The notes under the pieces were generated by a model. It saw only the letters and a program-made list of their open reading frames with translations. It searched no databases and was not told the origin of the DNA. A program made the translations under genes and the position numbers. Below, in pieces: positions 44,829 to 53,832 of a DNA stretch of 64,000 bases; within the stretch, counting starts at the first letter, position 1; each line of letters starts with the position of its first letter. Source of the stretch: Streptomyces sp. LBL (lineage in GTDB: Bacteria > Actinomycetota > Actinomycetes > Streptomycetales > Streptomycetaceae); assembly GCF_029893585.1 (NCBI RefSeq), contig NZ_JARXYX010000011.1, positions 124,001 through 188,000 of the forward strand. The letters are read 5' to 3'.

Positions 44829-45644
44829 ATGTCGGTTCCAGTGGCAGGGGGAGACGCCCTGGCGCCTGTGGCGATCCTGCTCGTCGAGGACGACGAGGTG
44901 ATCCGCAGGTCGGTCGCGATGGCGCTGGAGCGCTACGGCTACCGTGTCGTCTCCGCCGGTGACGGGCTGACCGGTCTCGAACTGTTCAGGGAGGGCGGGC
45001 ACGACCTGCTGTTGCTGGACGTCATGCTGCCGGAGCTCGACGGCATCGGGCTGTGCCGCCGGATCCGGGAGAGCAGCACGGCCCCGATCCTGATGATGTC
45101 GGCCCGCGGGGACAACATGGACGTCGTGTCCGGCCTGGAGGCCGGCGCCGACGACTATGTCGTCAAGCCGGTCGACACCGCGGTGCTGGTGGCCCGGATC
45201 CGGTCGCTGCTGCGCCGCGCCACGTTCGCGCCGACTGCGGCACCGGCGGGTAGCGTCGTAGCGACGGCGGGACCCGCGGTCCACCGACCGGACCGGCCGG
45301 ACCAGTACCAACCGGATCAGGCGGCCCGCTTCGATCAGGACGACTCGCGCCGCCGGAACGACCGGCTCGTCTTCGGGGACCTGGCCATCGACACGGCCGG
45401 CCTGGAGGTGTTCCTGGCCGGTGAGCCGGTTGCACTGGCCCCTACCGAACTTCGCCTGCTGTTGGAGTTCGCCGCGCACCCGGGCATTGTCCTGGACCGG
45501 CAGACCCTGCTGCGCAACGTGTGGGACTACGGCTGGGACGGCGACAGCCGTGTGGTCGACCTGTGCGTGCAGCGGCTGCGAAAGAAGATCGACGCCGGTC
45601 GAATCGAGACGGTCCGTGGCTTCGGCTACAAGTTGAGGCGCTGA
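44829..45644 (+). CDS. OmpR-family response regulator (CseB-like)
   Basis: 271 aa. Receiver: ILLVEDDEV, phospho-Asp in DLLLLDVMLPELDG, Lys in DDYVVKPVD. An unusually long Arg/Asp/Gln/Pro-rich linker (about 128-175) follows. C-terminal winged helix: LVFGDLAIDTAGLEVFLAGE, LAPTELRLLLEFAAHPG, VVDLCVQRLRKKI, VRGFGYKLRR. The receiver resembles CseB/VanR-type regulators of cell-envelope stress. The kinase gene follows after one base. Genes downstream for a carboxypeptidase and a VanJ-like protein fit a wall-stress regulon. Confidence 0.92.
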   Translation: MSVPVAGGDALAPVAILLVEDDEVIRRSVAMALERYGYRVVSAGDGLTGLELFREGGHDLLLLDVMLPELDGIGLCRRIRESSTAPILMMSARGDNMDVVSGLEAGADDYVVKPVDTAVLVARIRSLLRRATFAPTAAPAGSVVATAGPAVHRPDRPDQYQPDQAARFDQDDSRRRNDRLVFGDLAIDTAGLEVFLAGEPVALAPTELRLLLEFAAHPGIVLDRQTLLRNVWDYGWDGDSRVVDLCVQRLRKKIDAGRIETVRGFGYKLRR

Positions 45645-45645
45645 C

Positions 45646-46938
45646 ATGGGGATCCCAGAGCCTCTGTTCGACTCGGGAACCAGAGGGAGCCTGCTCAACT
45701 GGCGCTCGCTACGCTGGAAGATCGCGCTGTTGGTGGCCACGGCGTGTTGCGGCATCGCGCTGACGGTGGGACTGCTGGTGCACCACAGCACGTACGAGTG
45801 GTCCATGAACGACGGCGCGGCCCGGGCATACACCGCCCTGGACACCGCCCTCTCGGCGGAGGACAGCGGCAGGACCGACGGCGTGGTGCACGCTTCCGGG
45901 GAGATGCCGACGGACCTGGTGCGGATGGTGCGGGAACACGGGGACGGCGCCGTGTACGACGAGAGGAACGAGTACCGGTCGTGGATGTGGGCCGGCAAGC
46001 GGATGCCGGACGGGCGCCTGGCGGCGATCTCGGTCGACATGACGTCCGACCGGCTCAGTCGTCGTGCCCTGGACCGGCACATGTGGAAGTACTCACTGGC
46101 CGCGCTGGCCGTCATCGTGCCCCTGTCCGCTCTCGCCGCCGAACTGCCCAACCGGCGCTTGCGGCGGGTGGCGCGCACCGCACGGCGCATCGCCTCGGGC
46201 GACCTGGCCGCCAGAACCGAGGGGGGCGGCCGGACGGGCGACGAGATCACCGAAATCTCGGTCACCGTCGACTCGATGGCCGACAGTCTGCAGAACCGGT
46301 TGCGCAGCGAGCAGCGCTTCACCGCCGATGTCGCGCACGAACTGCGCACCCCGCTGATGGGCCTGGTCACCTCCGCCGAACTGCTCCCCGAGAGCGAGGC
46401 CACCGACCTCGTCCAAGACCGGGTCCGGGTGCTGCGCACCCTCGTCGAGGACCTGTTGGAGATCTCCCGCCTCGACGCCGGCGTGGAACGTGCCGACCTG
46501 CGGCCTGTCCCCCTCCTCGACGTGGTCCGGGACTCGCTGGCCCGCACCGGCCTCGACGCACGGCTCGTGGTTGGCGCCGCGCCCGCCGTTGTGGAGACAG
46601 ACCCCCGCCGGCTCGACCGGGTACTCGCCAACCTGATCGTCAACGCCCACCGCCACGGCGCCGGGCCGATCGAGGTCACCGTCGTGGGCACGACCGTCGT
46701 CGTCCGCGACCACGGCTCCGGCTTTCCCGGCAGTCTCCTCGCCGAGGGGCCGCAACGCTTTCGCACCGGAGCAGCTGAGCGCGGCCGCGGACACGGCCTC
46801 GGACTGACAGTCGCCTCGGGCCAGGCCCGGGTCATCGGCGCGTCGCTGCTCTTCTCGAACGCCGTCGACGGTGGAGCCGTCGCCACGATCCGGCTGCCCC
46901 GGGCGGCTGACGCCACAGAACTCATACAGGACGGATGA
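45646..46938 (+). CDS. Sensor histidine kinase (CseC-like)
   Basis: 430 aa. Helix 1 (KIALLVATACCGIALTVGLLV, about 25-45), an extracellular sensor of about 95 aa, helix 2 (YSLAALAVIVPLSALAA), HAMP (ELPNRRLRRVARTARRIASG), DHp with acceptor His in FTADVAHELRTPLMGL, and HATPase with N-box LIVNAHRHG and G-box DHGSGFPG/GRGHGLGLTVA. The HATPase is compact. Partner of the upstream regulator. Confidence 0.93.
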   Translation: MGIPEPLFDSGTRGSLLNWRSLRWKIALLVATACCGIALTVGLLVHHSTYEWSMNDGAARAYTALDTALSAEDSGRTDGVVHASGEMPTDLVRMVREHGDGAVYDERNEYRSWMWAGKRMPDGRLAAISVDMTSDRLSRRALDRHMWKYSLAALAVIVPLSALAAELPNRRLRRVARTARRIASGDLAARTEGGGRTGDEITEISVTVDSMADSLQNRLRSEQRFTADVAHELRTPLMGLVTSAELLPESEATDLVQDRVRVLRTLVEDLLEISRLDAGVERADLRPVPLLDVVRDSLARTGLDARLVVGAAPAVVETDPRRLDRVLANLIVNAHRHGAGPIEVTVVGTTVVVRDHGSGFPGSLLAEGPQRFRTGAAERGRGHGLGLTVASGQARVIGASLLFSNAVDGGAVATIRLPRAADATELIQDG

Positions 46939-47049
46939 CGGGCCGAGCGGTACCGGAGGTATGACCGACGGCCTACGGCGACCCACGCCTCCCAAGATGA
47001 TCGACATGTGCGACCAGAGCACGTCGAACACCTTGGAGGTGCCTTGCAC

Positions 47050-48056
47050 ATGGACCCCGACCGTGTCCCGCGCGTACAGGACATACGCGTACGTGTCCTG
47101 CGTGCCGCGACGTCGAGCCGCCCTCGTGGATCCCTCCTCGGCATCGATACCGTCGCCCTGATCATCGCGGTCGTCCTCGGCGCCTGGGTCCGGCCCGCCC
47201 CGGGAACGGCCGGCACCCCGGCAGCGAAATCTCACGCCCTGTCCGTCGCCTGGCCGTCGCAGGGACAGGCGAGCGCGCTGGTCGAGGGCCTCGGCGACAC
47301 CGGTGATCTCGGCAACAGGGGCACGCGGGAGCCGGTGCCGATCGCCGGCATCACGAAGGTGATGACCGCATACGTGATCCTCCGTGACCACCCGCTGCGA
47401 GCCGGTCAGGGGGTCCCGGCATCACCATCGACCGGACGGCCGCAGACGAGTCCTTCTCGGGCGTGGAATCCAGAGTGCCGGTGCGGGAGGGACAGCTTCT
47501 CAGCGAACGGCAGGTGCTGGAACTCATGCTGATCCCCTCCGGCAACAACATCGCCCGGATGCCGGCCCGTTGGGACGCCGGCTCACAGGAGGCGTTCGTC
47601 AGGAAAATGAACAGGGCCGCCCGCGACCTGGGCATGCGCCACACCGTCTACACCGGCGCCGGCGGCCTGGAGGAGACGACCGTCAGCACGAGCGCCGACC
47701 AGTTGAAGCTGGCACGACAGGTGATATGGGACGCGGCATTCCGGTCCATCGTTGCCAAGCCCAGTACCACCGTCCCCGGTGTCCCCGGCCCGATCCGCAA
47801 CACCAACACCCTGCTGGGCACGGCCGGCGTGATCGGCCTGAAGACCGGCTCCAGTACACCCGCCGACGGCGCCCTGATGTGGGCGGCCACCGCGCCCGAC
47901 GACCACGGACACGACCGGCTGATCCTCGGCGTCGTACTCCACCAGCACGCCGGCACCAGTCCCCGACAGGGGTCCCAGGCCGCACTGTCCAACAGCCGCA
48001 CCCTGATCGAGGCCGTACGGGGACGGCTGTCGACGGTCACATCCGGGACAGGGTGA
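47050..48056 (+). pseudogene. D-Ala-D-Ala carboxypeptidase, frameshifted and lacking the catalytic Ser
   Basis: Serine DD-peptidase (S11/VanY-like) broken twice. The ATG at 47050 has GGAGGTG upstream, and a membrane helix follows (DTVALIIAVVLGAWV). The SxxK box reads PIAGITKVMTAYVIL, with Gly (GGC, 47347-47349) where family members have the nucleophile Ser. Near 47409-47413 (a run of five G) the frame shifts. Restoring one base reads AGQGGPGITIDRTAAD into the second frame, which carries intact SGN (LIPSGNNIAR) and KTG (GLKTGSS) motifs to 48056. Both lesions should abolish peptidase activity. Confidence 0.85.
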
Positions 48057-48063
48057 AGCCGCC

Positions 48064-49062
48064 ATGACAGCACTCCTCCACGTGCCTTCCCCGCCGACGC
48101 CTCCCCCTCCCCGGCCCGGGTCCGACGCGGACGCCACAACCGGATCCGGCGTTCGGCGCCGAGGTCGGATCATCACCGGACTCGCGTTGTCGGCCGCCCT
48201 GGTGATGCTCAGCCACGCTCACATCCCCAACCAGCTCGGCCACCTCGGCAGCCTCGTCGAGACCTTCCTGCCCTGGACGGGCCTGGCCGTGCCGCTGCTG
48301 CTGTCCTGCGCGCTGATCCGCCGTTCCGCGACCGCCGCCGTGGCCGTCGTCCTGCCCGCACTCATCTGGTGTTCGCTCTTCGGCGGGACGCTCCTCGACA
48401 AACAGTCGGACGGCGGAGATCTGACCGTCGTCTCCCACAACGTCAACGAGCACAACCCGTACCCCACACGCACCGCACGTGCCCTCGCCGCATCCGGCGC
48501 CGACCTGCTGGCCCTCGAAGAACTGGGCGACGCGACACCGCAGTACGAACGGGCGCTGGCCGACGCGTACCCGTACCACGCCGTGCAGGGCACGGTCGGC
48601 CTGTGGAGCAAGGACCCCATCGACACTTCCCGTACGGTGGACATCGCGCCCTGGCCACGCGCCCTGCGCGCCGTCGTCCGTACGCCCGAGGGACCCGTCG
48701 CCGTCTACGTCGCCCACCTGCTCTCGGTCCGCCTCACCGCGGCTGCGGGCTTCACCACCGCCGAACGCGACGCCGCAGCACATCACCTCGCCACCGCCCT
48801 GCGCACCGAACAGTTGCGCCACACCATCCTCGTAGGCGACTTCAACGGCACCCTCGACGACCGAGAGCTGTCCCCCGTGACCTCCGGCATGCACTCGGCC
48901 CAGACGGAGGCAGGCGCCGGATTCGGTCTCACCTGGCCCTCCTCGTTCCCCGTCGCAAGGATCGACCACATCCTCGTCCGCGGCATGACCCCCCGCGCAT
49001 CATGGACACTGCCCGCCACCGACAGCGACCACCGGCCAGTCGCGGCGAAACTGAAGTGGTGA
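48064..49062 (+). CDS. VanJ-like EEP-family membrane phosphatase
   Basis: 332 aa. The Pro-rich N-terminus is followed by three membrane helices (about 38-110: IITGLALSAALVMLSHA, LPWTGLAVPLLLSCALI, AVAVVLPALIWCSLF). An endonuclease/exonuclease/phosphatase domain faces outside: VVSHNVNEHN, DLLALEELGD, YVAHLLSVR, LVGDFNGTLDD and the terminal DSDHRPV. This is the layout of VanJ/StaP, which confer teicoplanin resistance and are thought to act on undecaprenyl pyrophosphate. It follows the broken carboxypeptidase by 7 bp and the two-component system. Confidence 0.85.
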   Translation: MTALLHVPSPPTPPPPRPGSDADATTGSGVRRRGRIITGLALSAALVMLSHAHIPNQLGHLGSLVETFLPWTGLAVPLLLSCALIRRSATAAVAVVLPALIWCSLFGGTLLDKQSDGGDLTVVSHNVNEHNPYPTRTARALAASGADLLALEELGDATPQYERALADAYPYHAVQGTVGLWSKDPIDTSRTVDIAPWPRALRAVVRTPEGPVAVYVAHLLSVRLTAAAGFTTAERDAAAHHLATALRTEQLRHTILVGDFNGTLDDRELSPVTSGMHSAQTEAGAGFGLTWPSSFPVARIDHILVRGMTPRASWTLPATDSDHRPVAAKLKW

Positions 49063-49128
49063 CCTCGCCGAAGCCATGACAGGCCGGCCAGGCCAGGCGC
49101 CTCCACCGACGGCCTGTCCGCCACCGCG

Positions 49129-49548
49129 ATGGGCCGTCAGGTCACCCACCACCTCCGGCACGAAGGCTTCACACCGGTCGCGGCGTACGCCTGCGGTTCC
49201 ATGGTCGGCTTCGGCTACACCTTCCCCTGCACACCCGAGTACTGGTACGACGAACTGCTCCCCGAGATCCCCGAACACGTCCGCGCGGGCCGCCTCATGA
49301 CCTGTGCGAACTCGCCGTCACCCCCGCCCGGCGGTCCCGGTGGCATCGGCCCCCGCCTCCACGCCGAGCTCCTCAAGTCAATCAACACCCAGTGGTCCTC
49401 GCTCTTGGTCCGCCCGGACAACACCGCCGGCCGCCGCCTGTACGAACTCCTCGGGTACACGTACGCGGCCCCGTACCGCAACGAACCCGACGGCCCGGTC
49501 TACGAACTCCTGCTCCTCCAGGTCGACAGAGAGACCGTCGCGCAGTGA
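49129..49548 (+). pseudogene. GNAT acetyltransferase remnant
   Basis: 139-aa frame with a recognisable C-terminal GNAT part (IGPRLHAELLKSINTQWSSLLVRPDNTAGRRLYELLGYTY). The acetyl-CoA loop is disturbed: PSPPPGGPGGIG replaces the usual Q/RxxGxG/A core with its preceding strand. The N-terminal substrate region is short, and there is no Shine-Dalgarno. It sits beside transposase debris and probably decays. Confidence 0.55.
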
Positions 49549-49706
49549 CGGCGCGCACCCCGACACCCCCGCAGCGGCTCGCCGGCCACCGGCTCTTCGG
49601 CGACCGGATGGCCACCAGGGCCGGGTCTGTGCGCTCACCGGCTCTGGTTCGTAGTCGGTGGTGACGCCGAGTAGCCACCCTTGATCACGATCACGATCAC
49701 GATCTT

Positions 49707-50542
49707 GTGATGGATGTCAACTCCCATATCGGGACGGCGTTTTCCGGTTGTCGGCGCTGGTTGTCGAGGACGTGGTGGACGGTGGTGACGCAGTGGTGGT
49801 CACGGCTCGCACTCGGGATGTGGCGGTGCTGTGTCCGGTGTGCGGGACTCCGACGGCGAAGGTGCACGGGTATCACCGCCGGACGGTGACGGACGTGCCG
49901 GTCGACGGCCGCCCGGTCGTCGACCACCTGCGGGTACGGCGGCCGGTCTGTCCGGCCCTGGACTGTTGGCGGCAGACCTTCCGCGAGCAGATTCCCGGAC
50001 TGCTGGAGCGCCACCAGCGCCGCACGGTGCGCCTCGCCTGGCAGATATCCCAGGTGGCGCGGGAGTTGTGCGGCCGGGCAGCTGCACGCCTCGCCAGGCT
50101 GCTGGCTGTGCCCATGTCCCGCAGCACCGCGCTGCGCGGTCTGCCGCTGCCGCAGCAGGTGATCCCGTGGGTGATCGGTGTGGATGATTTCGCCCTGCGC
50201 CGCCCCCGCTACGCCACGAGCATCACGGATACCGAGACCGGCCGACGCGTCGCGGTCCTGCCCGACCGCGAGAGGGCCACCCTGGAGTCCTGGCTGAACA
50301 ACCGTAGTGTCCGCAGCGACCATGCGAGGAATGCCGCCGGCGCCCCGGTGGCCGCCGCTGAGGCTCAGCACACAGCCGTCCCCGCGGAGAGGACCGCTGC
50401 GAAAATGGTCCACACCCTGGCCAGGGAGGTCATGGTCCTCGACCGGGAGGCCGAGGAAGTTGAAGCCCTGATTGTGGGCTGTTTTCGGGAGCATCCCGAC
50501 GCCGCCGCGATCACCGGCGAAGCTCCTGGCGGACATGGGTGA
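49707..50542 (+). mobile_element. Chimeric transposase remnant: ISL3 N-terminus joined to IS110 fragment
   Basis: The start MDVNSHIGTAFSG (49707) is shifted relative to the rest (from 49748). That frame reads as an ISL3 transposase: zinc-finger VLCPVCGTPTAKVHGYHRR, RRPVCPALDCWRQTFREQIPG and the first catalytic Asp in VIGVDDFAL. At about 50290 it passes without a stop into SWLNNRSVRSDHARNAAG and AAKMVHTLAREVMVLDREAEE, which I recognise as a central-to-late IS110 transposase segment. The catalytic remainder of both is missing. Non-functional; two nested insertions followed by deletion. Confidence 0.75.
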
Positions 50543-50673
50543 TCTTGATGTCGAGAACCCGTCTCCCAGGAGCTTCGTCGTTGCGCATGAGCGTCCAACT
50601 CGCGGTCGTACCGTCAGGTCGGAAAAGGCTCAATGAGTAAAGTGTTGACACGTGTCCGAGATCAGGGGTAAAG

Positions 50674-50732
50674 GCCCGCCCCTCTGCCCTGTAGTCACTT
50701 CGAAGAAAGGACTACAGGGCAGAGGGGCGGGC
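50674..50732 (-). terminator. 23-bp perfect-stem hairpin after the protease gene
   Basis: Arms 50674-50696 and 50710-50732 are exactly complementary over 23 bp, with a 13-nt loop. It lies 14 bp past the protease stop on the minus strand and is followed by CCTTTA. Unusually long and perfect for a terminator. 50543-50673 holds no gene beyond a short frame trailing the transposase debris. Confidence 0.7.
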
Positions 50733-50746
50733 GTGAAGAGCCGAGT

Positions 50747-52918
50747 TCAGGGCTTGGGCAGGGTGCAGCCTTGGAGATTGAGGTCCACGACGTTGCCGGA
50801 TCCGATGCATGCGGCGATCGCTGCGGTCTGCGTGGCGTATCCGCGTCCCTTGTGGACTACGGTGCCCTCCGAGTCCACCTCGCACGGGTTGTTTAGTTCG
50901 CACTCTTTCCCGTCACGATTGCTGGTGCTGTTCACCGCAACGAGCTCCCCGGTCTCGGCATTGACGACTGGCGAGCCGGAGCTACCGGGCTGAGTGTTAC
51001 ATTCCTTTGCGTACCGGATCGCCTTGTTCGAGGTGTAGTCCCCTTCCTTGAGTGTCGGGATCACAGCCTCGGCCTGGCACGACCAGACGCTTTGCAGATA
51101 ACTGGACGCCACCTTGATTTTCTGCCCGGGAACGGGACCGGACGAGGCCAACGGGAACGCCTCGATCTTGTACATCCGTTGAATGTCCGCGTACGTGGAG
51201 TCCAGCTGTGCCAGCGTGATGTCGGTTCCGGTCATGGTCGCGTAGAGAACCTTCCCCGTCAGCGGGCCGAGTTCGCGGCCTGCTGGGCTCAACACGGTAC
51301 CGTCGATCTGGACATCCTTGTCGGTGATCACTTCGCCCGGCTTCGGCCTTCCCCCGGGATGGCAATGCCCATTCGTGAGCAACAACGCCTTGTCCTCATC
51401 GCGGGCGGTGCGGGGGCGGACCAGCGAAGCGGAGCAGTCCTGGAGTTTCACCGTCCCAGCCAGATTTCCGGCAGGTCCTGGAGGTCCTGTCTGGTCGGCG
51501 GGGAACCCAGGGCAGCTGCTGTTCGCGGTTGTGCCGTTCCGGAAGAAGTCGACCACCTTGGAACCGCAAGCCAGTTCGTTGGATTTCATAGTGGAGTGCG
51601 TTGCATCCATGACGGTCAGCAGGGATCCACCGATCTTCTTCTGCATCATCTTTGCCCACACGTAAGGCGTGACGTATTCGAACTTATGTCCGGACAGTTG
51701 CAGCTCACTCTTTCCGGGCTTCAGATCCCACGACTTGCCCGCCGGCCAGCCAGCGCAGTACGCGATTGATTGGTCATTCCAATCTGCAGAAAACGGATAC
51801 TTCTCCTGTCGCTCCTTCCTGAGCCTGAGGAGATCGGAATACTCCCGCCCATCCGCACTCGCATTGCACATGAAGGCGTCATGTGTGATCACATAGTTGT
51901 GGCCCATCTCTCCGAAGCCGAAAGCACTCCGGTTCACCTCCTTCGGCTTGTAACTCCCCTCCGCACCGCTTTTCTGCAGTTCCATCAACTTTGCGGCAGA
52001 TCGCTCCCATCTGTCTGGTATGGCTTCAAAGTTGGGATCGAGAAGGGGGGTGAATTCTTCGCGACCAAACTTCGTCTGCATTGCTTTCAGCGTGGATTCG
52101 ACCTCCTGAGGCGAGTTTCCGAAATGATAAGTCGCATCCTTGCCGGCCAGCCACTCGAAGAATCGTCGATATCCAGCATGATATTGTGCCGCTTCTGCGG
52201 TGATCGCCGCATTTTCACCGATCGGAGACATGATCGAATCCAGCCACATGCGATCAACGCGGTTGTCGAACATTGATCGATAGACGGCGCCCAGTGCGGT
52301 TCCACCGGAATTTCCATAAAAGTTTATCTTATGGAAACCCAGTACCTCCCGGACTCGGTCCATATCTCGGGATGCATTTTCCATGCTGATGGAGAGCGTC
52401 AGTGCCCGATCCTTAGCGATACATTTGCGACGCTCATCGGCGTATCGTTCAAACGCCTCCTTTTCGGTTTCTCCCTGCTTGGATTCGGGTGTATCACAGG
52501 AAACCTGGGCGCTGTAGCCTGTCCCGCGAGTGTCGATACCGATGAAGTCGAATTCATCGTTCATTGGCGCCAGCTGGCTGTCGAGGAGCCCGTAGGGAGA
52601 TGGGGTTCCGGCTAGGCCAGGCCCTCCCGGGTTGCTGAACAGGGCGCCTTTGCGCTTTCCGGTGGCCTTGACCCTGCTCACCGCAATGTTTATTTGTCTG
52701 CCTTTCGGCTTGGAATAGTCCACCGGAACCGGAACGAAAGCGCACTCACTTCGCTCATCGTTACGATTCCAGTCCTCCGCCGCATCTCGGCAGAGTTCCC
52801 ACTTTACGCTTTCCGGGGCTGCGGATGAAGCCGCGCCGGCGGGAGCAGCCGTCGGGGTAAAGAGTGAGGCGGCAACGCTGATTCCGACTGCAAGCGAGGA
52901 GAGGGTCAAATACCGCAC
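50747..52918 (-). CDS. Secreted fusion of S33-type alpha/beta-hydrolase and S1-type serine protease
   Basis: 723 aa. A signal peptide (about 1-29) is followed by a Tap/SlpD-like alpha/beta-hydrolase (about 38-460). It has CAFVPVPVDYSKPKGRQINI, SNPGGPGLAG, IGIDTRGTGYS and nucleophile Ser204 in YGNSGGTALG. The acid position in the Tap C-terminal motif is Glu414 (KFEYVTPY) instead of Asp, and His441 is in DATHST. After a Pro/Gly linker, a trypsin-like domain (about 485-710) has His518 (LLTNGHCH), Asp566 (GTDITLAQLD) and Ser647 (PGSSGSPVVN). Both triads look complete. Base composition is visibly less GC-rich than its neighbours and it borders mobile debris, so it was probably acquired. GTG start. 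Confidence 0.85.
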   Translation of the reverse strand: MRYLTLSSLAVGISVAASLFTPTAAPAGAASSAAPESVKWELCRDAAEDWNRNDERSECAFVPVPVDYSKPKGRQINIAVSRVKATGKRKGALFSNPGGPGLAGTPSPYGLLDSQLAPMNDEFDFIGIDTRGTGYSAQVSCDTPESKQGETEKEAFERYADERRKCIAKDRALTLSISMENASRDMDRVREVLGFHKINFYGNSGGTALGAVYRSMFDNRVDRMWLDSIMSPIGENAAITAEAAQYHAGYRRFFEWLAGKDATYHFGNSPQEVESTLKAMQTKFGREEFTPLLDPNFEAIPDRWERSAAKLMELQKSGAEGSYKPKEVNRSAFGFGEMGHNYVITHDAFMCNASADGREYSDLLRLRKERQEKYPFSADWNDQSIAYCAGWPAGKSWDLKPGKSELQLSGHKFEYVTPYVWAKMMQKKIGGSLLTVMDATHSTMKSNELACGSKVVDFFRNGTTANSSCPGFPADQTGPPGPAGNLAGTVKLQDCSASLVRPRTARDEDKALLLTNGHCHPGGRPKPGEVITDKDVQIDGTVLSPAGRELGPLTGKVLYATMTGTDITLAQLDSTYADIQRMYKIEAFPLASSGPVPGQKIKVASSYLQSVWSCQAEAVIPTLKEGDYTSNKAIRYAKECNTQPGSSGSPVVNAETGELVAVNSTSNRDGKECELNNPCEVDSEGTVVHKGRGYATQTAAIAACIGSGNVVDLNLQGCTLPKP

Positions 52919-53351
52919 GATGATCTACACCTCTTCGATGGAAAGATGGCAGCTTATTTGTCGTTTTCGTGGTTTGTGTGCGCCTCGTCTTAACCGGCGT
53001 CTCGTCAGGCAGGGGCTGGAATCCGTCCCACACGGTGTGCGGGGAACGCGGGCAGGCCTTTCAAGGAGCCCCTGGCGGCGATCACCAGAGCACCGACCGT
53101 GCACGAACCGGACAGCCGACTGGAGGCAAGTTCCTTGCGCCACTGCTGCACAAGACTGGTGGGCGTTGGCAGCAGTCGTACGTCAGGGATGTATCAGGCA
53201 GCACTCGGTTTGACGTTCGTCTGCTGGTGCGTGAGACGGATCCCTTCTCACCTCACGCTGATGCGTGGTGAGTGGCCATCGCTTGTTCGCCGAGGCAGCG
53301 GATCTTGGCGTGGGTGCTGTTGTACCGCCGCTGCCACCTCTTGATGCGCTG
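52919..53351. other. Intergenic, 433 bp, no intact gene
   Basis: It holds the upstream region of the protease gene and, nearer the PIN toxin, a frame entering vapC from upstream (ADLGVGAVVPPLPPLDAL). That frame may be the tail of a lost antitoxin. No strong promoter motif or RNA gene is seen. Confidence 0.45.
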
Positions 53352-53726
53352 ATGCGACTTCTGCTCGACACCCATGTGGTCCTGTGGTGGCTGGACGACT
53401 CTGCTGAGCTGTCCGGCGAGATCAAGGATCTGCTCGACACCGAACCCGCGGTGTACGTCAGCGCCGTATCACCGTGGGAGATCGCCATCAAACAGTCCCT
53501 CGGGAAAGTGGAAGGCCCACAGGACCTGGCTGAGCGGGTACGCGACAGCCAGTTCACCGGCCTGCCCATCACCGCCGGGCACGGGGTGCGGGCAGCCCGG
53601 CTTCCAGCGCATCACCGGGACCCCTTCGACCGGATACTGGTCGCTCAGGCACAGACCGAAGGGATGACCCTGATGACGAGGGACAAGTGGATCCCGCAGT
53701 ACGACGTGCGGGTCATGCCCGTGTGA
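53352..53726 (+). CDS. PIN-domain toxin (VapC type)
   Basis: 124-aa predicted ribonuclease. Acidic PIN residues: Asp in LLLDTHVVLWWLDD, Glu in SPWEIAIKQSLGK, Asp pair in HHRDPFDRILVAQA and Asp in LMTRDKWI. It starts MRLLLDTH at 53352. No intact antitoxin gene precedes it, but the same frame is open to 53265 through a Pro/Leu-rich stretch that could be an antitoxin C-terminus. Either an orphan toxin or the surviving half of a damaged module. Confidence 0.85.
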   Translation: MRLLLDTHVVLWWLDDSAELSGEIKDLLDTEPAVYVSAVSPWEIAIKQSLGKVEGPQDLAERVRDSQFTGLPITAGHGVRAARLPAHHRDPFDRILVAQAQTEGMTLMTRDKWIPQYDVRVMPV

Positions 53727-53832
53727 GGAACAGTCCGCTCCCTTTCGTGTCACTCGTCGGCCGCCGGTTCACCTGGTTCTTGCGAGGAGGCCCCGGCGTT
53801 CAGTGAACGCCCGGGGTTCCGCGCTAGATCAT

